Shown here piece by piece: positions 11,942 through 22,032 of a stretch of 64,000 bases of DNA (its first letter is position 1; every line of letters starts with the position of its first letter). The notes beneath the pieces are model-generated. The model saw only the letters and a list, made by a program, of their open reading frames with translations, was not told where the DNA came from and ran no database searches. The position numbers were made by a program, and so were the translations under genes. Source of the stretch: Maea johnstoni (taxonomy: Eukaryota; Annelida; Polychaeta; Spionida; Magelonidae); assembly GCA_963942565.1 (NCBI GenBank), contig OZ012685.1, positions 1,911,595 to 1,975,594 of the forward strand, written 5' to 3'.

Positions 11942-12112
11942 TTAGACCACTCTGCCATTAGGGCAGCCCCTTATAAGTGGTGAGAGACAGCGAGCAGTCA
12001 CAGGCAATGCCTTTCAGGCCACTCGACTATTAGGGCAGCCCCTCAGTGGTGAGAGACAGCGAACAGTCATTTACAATGCTTTAGACCACTCAGTTATTGG
12101 GGCAGTCCCTTC
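11942..12112 (-). repeat. tandem array of SINE tRNA heads
   Basis: On the reverse strand three head copies follow each other, with the + strand anchor CCACT at 11947, 12019 and 12086 (steps of 72 and 67 bases). Each carries GGGGCTGCCC, an A box (first copy TGGCAGAGTGG), GTCTAAGGCATTG-like sequence and TGACTGCTCGCTGTCTCTCA. Each breaks off just before the position of the B box and restarts. No SINE body is attached, so this is a partial head-to-tail amplification and not three ordinary insertions. Confidence 0.8.
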
Positions 12113-12130
12113 TTATTTCTTAAAAGCAAT

Positions 12131-12290
12131 TTAACACATTCATGCTCTTAGAACTGACCCCTCCAATGTCATCTGGAAGAATGATACTTTTGAGGATATC
12201 TTACGAGAAGGAAAATACAAAACAGTTCAATGTTTAAAGGAGTGTTTATAATAGCTCATGTTGCACTAGAAGTATTAACTCTTTTAGGCC
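12131..12290. mobile_element. hairpin MITE fragment(s)
   Basis: TTAACACATTCATGCTC at 12131 matches the left end of the TTAA family, and TTAACTCTTTTAGGCCTG at 12275 looks like a second left end in the same orientation. The normal right end is not found, so this is a fragment or rearranged copy. Confidence 0.4.
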
Positions 12291-13171
12291 TGAAAAAATA
12301 ATTCTTTGTTTCCTGTAACAGTCCCAAAATGAACAGGGTAGGTAGGAAGGGATTCTTTTTAATATTCAATATGTGGGTTACAGCTATAAGCTGCTATCAA
12401 TTTCCCAAAAGGGTTTAAATAGCACTTACAGTTCGGTATTGTTTACTGATATCATTTATCAGAGTGCTTTTCAAGTGCAGTTTATAACCACAGCTGTGGA
12501 AGCTAGGCCATCCTAGTGATTTCCCTTGCAACTCAAATTACCTGACATATTACATTGTTGGAGGCTAAATCTGTGAAAATTTACTGAGACAAAATCTGTG
12601 TGCCTGCAAAGTTTTAGGTTTTTACTGTGGATGCGATGTCAGCCAGTTTTGTGCCAGTACCTTTACCAGATGTTTGAAATGTAGGGCTCTCTGACCCAAT
12701 GGTTTAAAACGCAGGAATTCAGGATAGAATTTCAAAAAAATAAAAATTGGGAAATGAGGGTTTAATTGTTGGCATCAGAGGCATGAATCTGCTTTGCAAT
12801 CATGTAATTGGTCATAAAGGGGTTAATGTCCTCAGGATAGTTTCATCAGCACTATAGAGTAAGGCGAGTGGATTAATATTTGAGCACTAGCTGTCATACC
12901 AGGGAAGACGGTGGTGATGCATGGGATGGGCCTCATCCCAAGGTGGCCAGATTACTTAGTAATGTATAGTCCAATCTCAACATATCAATTAAGCACCATC
13001 TCTAGAGGCCCTCACAGCTCTCAGCTCAAGATGAGATAAACACACGCCTGTCCTGTGCTAATATACACAGCATACTCAATAACCATCACAGCAGAACATA
13101 CATTGATTAGTCTTAGTGGCAATTCTTAATGATTACTCATTAAAACTCTTTCTCCCCTGCAATATTATACC
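12291..13171. other. no recognisable feature
   Basis: Unique AT-rich sequence. AAAGGGGTTAATG near 12817 resembles the right end of the TTAA MITE, but no partner end was found. Confidence 0.5.
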
Positions 13172-13360
13172 TTAACTCATTAATGCTCACAGTGGCAAAA
13201 AGCCGCAGCCTGACAATTTTTATAAAATCCTTCAAACAAAAGCCTAGTTTTTGTGAAAATTGAAGGAAAAATGTTAATCAGAACACTATCAACAACTCTC
13301 CTTCAAATATTTCATAAAATTGTTTTTAATTTCAAAGTTATTGTAAAAAGCATTAGTTAA
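13172..13360. mobile_element. TTAA-flanked hairpin MITE, copy in reverse orientation
   Basis: Begins TTAACTCATTAATGCTC and ends at a TTAA. The interior shows the family core CAACTCTCCTTCAAATATTT and GCCTGACAATTTTTAT, the reverse of the TTGTCAGGCTG found in other copies. Length 189 bases, somewhat shortened. Confidence 0.65.
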
Positions 13361-16300
13361 AAAGGTTCAATAGACCAGTACTAAGCTGAAGGAAGTTTTC
13401 ATCTGTTATAGATTAATATATAAATATCTATAAGGCTGCAAAATGAAAATTGTGGATTTCAACGTATCAGGGAAATGATAGAATTACACTGTATATAGGA
13501 TTTCACAGAAATAGTTAATAGGGACTGGCATCTTTAAAATCTTCACACTCTGTACAATACAATATCAATATTTCCTTGACGATTCCCTATCATCAACAAT
13601 ATTTTCAATGATACTGTCTGCCTCTCAGGGACCTAATCTTGTTAAATCTGGCACTGTTAGCTTTAGGAATATTGCTAATTAATAGTAAAAGTAACTTTCA
13701 TGCTGAGAGGTCAAGGTTGCAATTAAGTCAATTTTATACATATTTTACATATTCTATTTTCATTATACATCAATACTTTCCCCATTGAATGTGTGTACCG
13801 TAACGCGTACCAGTACTTATCCATATTGGACACAATCAGTTACTTGACTGAGCAAAGTCTTTAGAGAACTACCTAATACCATTCAGTTCATCAATCAAGA
13901 GCAATTAACTAAGAGCTTACTGAAACCTTACTGGAATTTCTAATCACAAACTGTAATTAAATTTGAAAGCATTTTTCCCAGATACAATGACAAAGAGGAA
14001 ATTGGATTCCATAAAGGCGGCAGAAGCGAGGATTCAGGACTGATAAGAACACATTGAGTGATGATATCCTTTAAGAGCTAGCAATTAACAGCTACAAGAT
14101 GCAGACACACTTGGGTATAAACCAATTTGCAACAGTATCTCACACAACTCACACACACTGACAATTTGAAGTGAAAACTTCAAGTAGAGTATCAATTAGT
14201 TTACATGAAGTTAAGAATTGTCAAGCCCAACAGGCACAGCAAATTTCAGTCATATATTTATTAGAATATTTCATAGTTATCAAAATATTTCCAAAAGTAT
14301 CAAATTGTCTGTCAGCTCCAGAGGGAAAGGGTGAAAACTGTTTTAAGCCCAGCTTTCACTGTGGTGGCAAACCTAAATTACCTAACTATTTTTGTGAGAA
14401 AACTGGAAGAAAATTAGAACATAGCCTAATCAACAAACATTATGTTAATGCCTGCTTGCCCGCAAAGTATATCTAAATGGACCCATAAAGGACAAATAAA
14501 GGATGACTGAAAGCTATATAATACTACTGGTGTAATGAGATAATCTCATATATCCATATATTACGAAGGATTATGTATGATATAATATTCCCAAGGAGAG
14601 AATGTGCCATTGTAGGGCAGTTCAAATGTGCTAAAATCAACATATGACTTGACCCTTAGAGCAGGTAAATTCGTTTCCGATTGTTTCAATTGGTAAACAT
14701 CTATCAAAAACAATTCTAACACATAAGCTACCATATATTTTGTGTAGGGCAGGTAAAGATTCAAAAGATCAAGCAGATTGCAGGTACTCACTAGTCCTAT
14801 AGATTTTCATCCTTTCAAGTAAATGTTGAATCTTGAACACATTCATATAAGTTCAGCTTTGTTCAAATTTTTTGAAGAAATGCCATTAGGCCATTTTTCT
14901 CTATTTTTCTATAAGTCCCTATTATATCCCTGTCCTACATCTGCTGCTTTCTCCATTTTACCTGTTTATTAATTTCTACTATTGATCTCCAAATCATTTG
15001 TTTGGATTGAATGACCAATTTCCCAAAACAGGAAGAAAATATATAAAAAAGTATTTTACTTTTTAATCTCCACACCTAGAAAACAACAGCTTAAAGCTAT
15101 AAGGCAGGGGAGTATGATTGACTCACAGAATTAGTATGGACCTAAATGATATTGATGTAGATCCTTTTACCTTGGCTTTTTCAGGCTTCAATCCAGTAAG
15201 AAGATCAAAGCTTTTAGCCATGCAGGTGTAATAGATCAAAGGCAACATAACAAGGAGAGCTCGCCAGGTGGGTGTGACAAAATGACTTACCTGTGTAGGT
15301 GAGGGATTGTTGAAGGCTTTGTTGTGCAGAGGATGTGTAAAGGTATGATGTATATCCAGGATATTGTTGGCCGTCTCTCTATAACACACACTCTAGGCGT
15401 CTAATAATGGGACTACCTGTAATGTGATAAGGAAAATACAATTAGGATGAATGAAGGTGATCTCATAACCCATAAACCCAGACAATAAACAACTCACCGT
15501 AAAACAAGCCAAACTATTCCCTCCAGAAGGCTGATTGGATCCATGCTACTTTTGAAAACTCAAAAAATAAAATTCAAACTTGCAAGGTACTTAACATTTC
15601 TCTTTCAATTATTTTCTAAATTATTTTGGTCAAATATCCACAAAACAGCCATGCCTTTTTTGGTAGCTACTAGCGCTACATGCTAGCGCTACTTAGCTTC
15701 ATGTTGGCAACTATAACATCAGGCAACAACACAAGCATTTGCCTGCATCCCCAACAGGCAAGATAAATTTTGAACCGTTCATTAATCAATGTAATGTAAG
15801 AATTACATATTGCTTAAATCAAATCAAATGGCATAATCATTTCAACCTGATGATAATTGACAATATGGAGACCAATAAGTAGTTCAACTCCAGAAGTGCT
15901 CTCCTCAGATTCAGTCATTTGCAATAAGCAAATTAAATTTTTTGCTGGCAAGTGAAAAAATAGTATAGACCTGCCCAAGATCTTTAGTTTGTTTGAGAAG
16001 TAATGTTAGTCCCTAATCACCCTTTTTCAAGTATCGTCTTATTGTCGGCCTGCAGCAGATTTACTTATCAGACCTAGAAGGGCAGGGCTCAATCTAAACC
16101 TTTCTACGGTGAATATTAGATTATCTACAGGCACTCTGAATACTGCGTTCAACAATAAAATTGTGAAAAAATAAAAATGGATTATTTTATCATGATACAA
16201 AGAACTGGGTGTTTTTTTCATTCAATTATATATATAATTTTGCTGTAAAACTTTGTCCTAACTTTGTGCCAGTTGTTACAGCCTGAAACCCGGGCTAATA

Positions 16301-16429
16301 ACATGATGGGCAGGCATGTCCCGATAATACAAGCATGTAAACTGTAACATAATAACCAGAGAAGCTTTTTAAAATGTATAATAGAGTTTGCTGTAATGTG
16401 TTTAGGGCGTGCTAACTGCAGTTTTCCAT
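13361..16429. other. no gene recognised
   Basis: Long AT-rich stretch. The 101-residue ORF at 14171-14476 and the 88-residue reverse ORF at 15123-15389 show no domain. The latter contains a perfect donor-like CAG/GTAAGT near 15287, which is expected by chance a few times in a window this size. TAGCGCTACATGCTAGCGCTA at about 15670 is a small palindromic repeat. Confidence 0.5.
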
Positions 16430-16515
16430 TTTCTCCGTTAGCGCGTCCTGGGAGTGCTCCCTGCGGCCCCCTGCGGCACCGCGGGCCAAGGATTAATCTC
16501 ATTCCCGACATTTAC
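16430..16515. promoter_or_regulatory. short GC-rich CpG-containing block
   Basis: A compact GC-rich island (GTTAGCGCGTCCTGGGAG, CCCCCTGCGGCACCGCGGG) ends with GGATTAATCT, which holds overlapping GGATTA and TAATC cores used by Otx/Gsc-type homeodomains. It could be a small enhancer or promoter; no transcript start is evident. Confidence 0.22.
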
Positions 16516-16667
16516 AGCAAACTTAAACTGGTTTGCGTCAGATAGTCTCAGAGCGACCAAGGATAAGTGGAAAACGGTCAATTCTCATTCACTTAAGGTG
16601 CTTCCTAAGCTATAGTCGAGGACAATTCTGCTGCCTATGCCTTTATTCTTTTTTGTCACCAGACAGG

Positions 16668-16890
16668 TTAACTCATTTATGCTTACGAGTTTCTCTATCA
16701 ATTGTCGTCTGGACCTAAAATACTTTTGACAATAACTTTTGAATTGAAAATGATTTTACAAGATATTTGAGGGAGAGTTGTTGGTACTGGTCTAATAAAC
16801 ATCTCTCCTTCAAATATTTTTCATCAAAATTGTCTGGCTGCTTTTGGCTGCTACGAGAATTCACTGACCCCAGTTAAGCATGAATATTAA
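16668..16890. mobile_element. TTAA-flanked hairpin MITE, reference copy
   Basis: Left end TTAACTCATTTATGCTTA, right end AGCATGAATATTAA. The centre is a clear inverted repeat, GATATTTGAGGGAGAG against CTCTCCTTCAAATATTT, about 30 bases apart. The transcript or single strand would fold into a long hairpin. Length 223 bases, no coding capacity. Confidence 0.75.
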
Positions 16891-17474
16891 GAGAAGACTA
16901 ATGAAGTACATGTATGCTTATTTTTCCATGATACACCATCACCTAATTTAATAGACTATAATGATAAAATGCACTTTAGAGCCATAAATGATAACAGGCA
17001 CCCAAAATAGTAAAAAAATGACAATACATTTTTTGTTGTCCATATTTTTTCATTTTTCTCAGTAGAATTAAAAATCAATTGGCAGCGAATCATATTTCAA
17101 ATTATAAGGTTTTTCTTTCAAAAAAAATTGTTTACTTTCCTGCTCCTGCTCACTCAAAGTATAAGGTGGTGAGCCAGTTCATAGATATAGAAGAACGAGA
17201 ATTATATTGAGAACAATAGGACACAAATCCATTTAGCATTAGTCAATTTTCAGGTAGCCTTTCCGATATTTTTATGCATAAACATATTCATATATTAATT
17301 AAAAATTACTGAAAATCTCCACCAATTGCTGTTGTCCATGGAGTATTTTGATCTATTTAGTCTTACTTATCTATATGCATGCTTCTATGGTTATGCCACA
17401 AGGTGACAATTGTTTGCTTGTTGGCCTCCAAAATTACTACTCTACCTCCGCAATGATTGCTTGCACTTTAAGAC
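16891..17474. other. no recognisable feature
   Basis: AT-rich unique sequence. Confidence 0.55.
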
Positions 17475-17584
<110 letters not shown>

Positions 17585-17588
<4 letters not shown>

Positions 17589-17757
17589 CTTGAACACATA
17601 TGTCAAGGAATATTTGTGATTTGGGAATAAGAACTCACATATTTGGACACCCCTGTCAAAGAATGTATGCACTTTGGTATTTATATACTTGGACAATCCT
17701 GTCAAAGGCTGTCTGCACTTCATGACTCACATATTTGGACACCCCTGTTAAAACTGC
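17585..17757. repeat. 45-54-bp tandem repeat, four units
   Basis: Units start at 17585, 17639, 17684 and 17729 with ATACTTGAACAC, ATATTTGGACACCCCTGT, ATACTTGGACAATCCTGT and ATATTTGGACACCCCTGT. This is a diverged minisatellite abutting the TA tract. Confidence 0.85.
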
Positions 17758-17835
17758 CAGAGCATGCATGACTGCAGACTTCTGTGAGTGTGAATACAGG
17801 GTTAAATACTTGACCGCAGTGTTAGATCAGGTCTA

Positions 17836-18051
17836 TTAACCAATACATGCCTAAGCAGATCTCTTGATAAGTCTCTTCGTCTAGATGTATGACACTTTTA
17901 AAATGTCTCCGCAGTTAAAGGGAGCTTCATAAAAAACATTTTGGTTTGCTATTGGTCAACATTACTTTATCAAATATTTTCCAAAAATAATTCTCTGATC
18001 AAAAGATATTGCTAAAATGGTTGGGAGAACTAAACGGCATGAAAGGGTTAA
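17836..18051. mobile_element. TTAA-flanked hairpin MITE
   Basis: Begins TTAACCAATACATGCCTAAG and ends ACGGCATGAAAGGGTTAA, with TCAAATATTTTCC inside. Length 216 bases, in the family range. Confidence 0.7.
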
Positions 18052-18164
18052 ATAGGATGACCACATAGTGAGGTATTTTGGTAGTTTATAACTGACCGCT
18101 CGATCGGCACATGTATGAGAAGCCAAGGGGAAATTCCAGGCAGCCGGCAGATGGTCAAGCCCCT

Positions 18165-18279
18165 ACCCAGTCAGGCTTAAGAGTTTGTCATCTGAAATTG
18201 TTGTCTGGATTATATAAAACTCATAACAATAACTGTGGAATTTAAAGTCATTTCACAAAATATTTGTTGGGAAGTTGTA
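18165..18279. mobile_element. hairpin MITE, left half only
   Basis: ATTGTTGTCTGGATTATATAAAACTC, ACAATAACTGTGGAATTTAAAG and AAAATATTTGTTGGGAAGTTGT follow the left half of the 16668 copy. The match stops at the hairpin apex, where a 14-bp minisatellite begins. Confidence 0.55.
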
Positions 18280-18368
18280 GGATAACCATTGGATAACTAG
18301 GGGAGGATAACCATTGGATAACAATGGGAGGATAACAATGGGAGGATAACAATGGGAAGGTAACAATG
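18280..18368. repeat. 14-16-bp minisatellite
   Basis: Units of GGATAACAATGGGA and GGATAACCATT type are repeated about six times. Expansion starts at the apex of the truncated hairpin MITE. Confidence 0.9.
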
Positions 18369-19539
18369 AGTTTTGCCATTTGTTGGATGGAGAGATGTTG
18401 TCCAGTTGGCCAAATGGTAAGTGGGTGAAGATAGATAATATCTATCTCTTTCAACAGATTGAAGTGCTATAGGGTGATTGGCTACTGCTTCATTGTTGTA
18501 TTGATATAACAAAACTACAGAACTTTTAGGCAGAAAATGCTAGACAACACTAAGTTATGCCTAAAAGTTGCATTTAGAACTTAACTGATTGCAAGAAAGG
18601 CCAGTTGGGCATGTAAAATGTTACCTCCTGCAACCGTACCAGACTAGCAAAAACGGAGTAGCAATATGTGAATGTTCCAATACAAGAGCAAGTGCAAGTT
18701 AAGGTATCCTATATATTCTTAGGGCCACAAATAAGCCCTGCAACTCAAACATATATATATTTTTTTCAGAGCTAGTCCTTGATGTATCATTCCATAGGAA
18801 ACACACTTGGAGATAAGGATTTAGAATGGAGAGGGGACTTTGTGTTAATTCATAGCTGAGACCTCTTTACAGCTTCAACAAAAGAAAGGATATATAACTT
18901 TTCTTTTCTAGCATATTTCTCAAACTCTCCAGAAAAATCATATTCATCCATGTACTTCTATTCAATTTTTCTGACTGAATGTTTTGTTACTATAGCAACA
19001 GGCATTGTTTAGAATCCTGGCCTTTAAGGCATTCTTTGGAATCCCAAACCAGTTCTGAATTTCTAAGCATAGTCAAAACATGATGTTGTGTCCAAGCCTA
19101 GTGAAAGACTGCTTTAATCAGGATTGTGACCTTAAGTTGGCTCACTTATTGAGAGCTTTGGCAGTCTAGGCATCATTTGGCAGCTTATTATTTTGGGTTC
19201 TGCTGTAAATAACCTAATTTCTATACTTACCTCTGTTTGAACTGTCTGCGTGGAGAATAGGAGAGTGGGGGTAAACCACTTAGCACGGTTCCTCTCCTGG
19301 TTACTTGATGTATTATATTCAACAAGGCCGGGTCCACCAGAGTACCCACAACAAATGTCACTGAGACTTCACAGGTAATCCTTCTGGCATTTTACAAGCA
19401 TTACCCTCAGAATTCCTAGGTATTCAAAGCATAACAGTTGAGGGTGGCACTGTAGAAATTAGATCCTGTGCCTATTGGTTCAAATGCTAAATTCATGTCA
19501 ATGCTAATAAGGAATTGGGGTGAAGGAGTTAACATATCC
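18369..19539. other. no recognisable feature
   Basis: Unique sequence with no coding-like frame. Confidence 0.5.
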
Positions 19540-19893
19540 TTGCTCCTACGTTAGCTGTATGTTCAACAGGTCCAGGTCCTGATAACCTGAACCCCTTGTA
19601 CTGGACCCTCTGGTGTCAGCAATGGGAAATGGGGGGGGGGGGGGGGGGGGCATCCTGTCTCCCATATCGTATGCGTATGCGTTACATTCAACAGGTCTGG
19701 GAACTGAGATCCTTAACCCCTTGTTACAGACCTCTGATGTTAGCATTGTAGAGCTGTGGGGGGAACGGGGTGAGGGTGTTACATTCAACAGGTCCAGGAA
19801 CTGAGATCCTTAACCCCTTGTTACAGACCTCTGATGTTAGCATTGTAGAGCTGTGGGGGGAGTGGGGTGAGGGTGTTACATTCAGCAGGTCTG
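19540..19893. repeat. 97-bp minisatellite with an embedded G20 run
   Basis: GTTACATTCAACAGG starts at 19681 and 19778, and GTTACATTCAGCAGG at 19875, exactly 97 bases apart. A more diverged unit precedes them (TGTTCAACAGGTCCAGG at 19560). In that first unit the GTGGGGGG segment has become an uninterrupted run of 20 G at 19631-19650. ORFs through the array are incidental. Confidence 0.9.
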
Positions 19894-20060
19894 GGAGGGG
19901 GCTGCTGGGTGGGCAGTATGCCAGAGGCTGCTGCGCGCCCGCCGCCGCGGCAGTCAGCTGCTGGGGCCTAATAGGTTCAGAGGACCAAGGCTGGCTGTGC
20001 TGCTCTGTATAGAGAAGGTGCTAATTGCCTCTTATCTCTACCGCTCCCGCTCCTCCTACT
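19894..20060. promoter_or_regulatory. GC-rich block with CpG cluster
   Basis: GCTGCGCGCCCGCCGCCGCG lies in an otherwise AT-rich region, followed by CCGCTCCCGCTCCTCC. This could be a promoter or 5' UTR, but no start codon context or splice donor supports a particular gene. Confidence 0.25.
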
Positions 20061-20944
20061 GCTGCTGAAGCCAGAGACTCCTCAGTTATAAGACTATACT
20101 GTATAAAGGCAATAGCTCTAATACATGTGAGTGTGTGAGGTTAGGGGTAGCTATAGAAATGCCTAAAAGCATGCGTGTATGAGAACAGAATGTATTGGTG
20201 TATGTCTGAGGTGAGGGCCATGTATGCATGTGTGTGTGTGTGTGCTTGAAATGTGTATGTCTGTGAAAATCAGACATCTGGCAGTTGTAGAGTCAATGTC
20301 CATATGTATATATATCAGAGGTGGGACTATGAGAGATACGCCAGAAGGCCAAGAAGTAGGCAACAGGCTTCCTTGAAACCACCAATAATAAACATGCAGC
20401 TCTTTGATGCACCTCCCCCTATCCCTGATATTCATAATTACGTCCATAACTTAAATACTCCGATTCATAATAATACTAATATGCCATCCTTAGGGTTAGC
20501 CACAATGTGGCAGTGAGATAAATTGACTAGAAGACATTGTAGGATATTATACCTCTAAAATTACACCTGCTTTCCAAATAATCATGTTGTTGGTTTGGCT
20601 TGCTGCTAAGAACAATTCTGGCATTATTGAGATTTTGAACATTCAGATTTTTATCCAGGATTCACCAAATTTAGTTGCAATAATTCTCTTGCATTAAGCT
20701 AATTTCCAAAAGAGCCACTGCTTCCAGAGACAATGTTTCTAAGGGAAACCATGAATGGTACAATGTTTTACAAGAAATTAAGTAATGTATTTATTTCAAT
20801 CAACATGATAGGACTTGTACTTGCTTAATGTAATCAAGATAAAAGGTATTTATAAAAAGTATAAAAATACCATACATGCTTCACATTTGTAATTATAATA
20901 TTTGATAATTCCTTACTCCCCAATTCTGACCAGTTATTTTAGGA
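20061..20944. other. no gene; short GT tract
   Basis: A GT/TGTG run lies at 20228-20243. Otherwise unique AT-rich sequence; the overlapping ORFs at 20086-20516 have no recognisable domain. Confidence 0.5.
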
Positions 20945-20961
20945 GGGGGGGGGGGGGGGGG
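20945..20961. repeat. poly-G run (G17)
   Basis: Seventeen consecutive G, the second very long G homopolymer within 1.4 kb of the G20 run. Confidence 0.95.
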
Positions 20962-21789
20962 AGGGTTATAACTACTTCAACTACCTCACTATGTTTCAGG
21001 ATTTTTAGTATTTTGTCATATTCGCCCTGATCTCTGGATGAATATTGACCACAACATTTTAAATGCTAATTGTTTAGAGGGATATACAGTAGAACTAAAA
21101 CCTAACTTATGAAACATTAGGCAATTTTTTTCTGCATAACATAGAACTAGGCAACTTTGCCTCCATATTTAACTTTTTTGTATCTGGAGTCTGCTCTGAC
21201 CACATCTAGTCAATTAAAGTCATATTTGAAAAAATATTTGGATCTCGATTGTTAAACCCAACAGGAACAAAGGTTTTCAGTCAACTATTTATATTTGTTA
21301 TAAAGATATTCCCGCGTGTGTCTGGCCGTGTACAACCCAGATGTAAATATCAATAGGATAATCTCTGGATGGTTAAAAAGTTTCTCCACCCAAATTTTTC
21401 TCAGAGTCATGGGAGTTATCTACGATTATTAACTCACAGTATGTAACCTACTATATATTCCCTTACAATAATGGAATTTTATAAAAATGACAACATTTAT
21501 AGTCAGATGTCATAATTTCAACCTGTATATTGCGTAACACTGGCATAGAGCTACAAAGATATGCATATCTATGGACATCCATATGAGATTTATGCTTACT
21601 GTGAAAGTCTTCCAGATTTACTCCACTTTGCTCTACTTGTATTTAAGGTAAACATAATCTCTTGATAAGTCAAGGTGGCATCTATATGTACTTACCCAAA
21701 CTAAGTGATCCGCTAGTTAATTAACCGTGTAAGTTGTGTTGATAGTAGTGGAGTAAAGTATAGGGAGCTGCCGGTGGAACTATGATCCT
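20962..21789. other. no recognisable feature
   Basis: AT-rich unique sequence. Confidence 0.5.
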
Positions 21790-22032
21790 AGTGTGAAGGT
21801 AGTGTATACTATACTGACTGCAGGCTCAGCAGCGGCCGCACAGCTAACACGGGGAGCCAGCGTCACAGCGGCGTGGATACACTTACTACTGGCTGCTAGG
21901 AATTGTGGGATAGGTGGGATCGGCCACGCGGGTGAGGAGCAATGTAAACAGGGTGGTCAGCCGATATGTTGCGGGCGGGCTGTGGTCTCCACGGGGGATG
22001 CTAATACGCCTATCGAGAGCCGGTGGTAGAAG
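21790..22032 (+). other. GC-rich block with 78-residue ORF, uncertain
   Basis: A CpG-containing block (CAGCAGCGGCCGCACAGC, GTTGCGGGCGGGCTGTGG) sits in AT-rich DNA, with an open frame on the + strand through most of it. The predicted peptide is Ala/Gly-rich and matches nothing I know. It could be a 5' exon, a CpG-rich regulatory island or chance; I favour regulatory or untranslated DNA. Confidence 0.25.

Noticed and set aside
15123-15389. Reverse ORF with a perfect CAG/GTAAGT donor as an exon
   Set aside because: Such donors occur by chance several times in 64 kb; no acceptor with a pyrimidine tract and no recognisable peptide support it.
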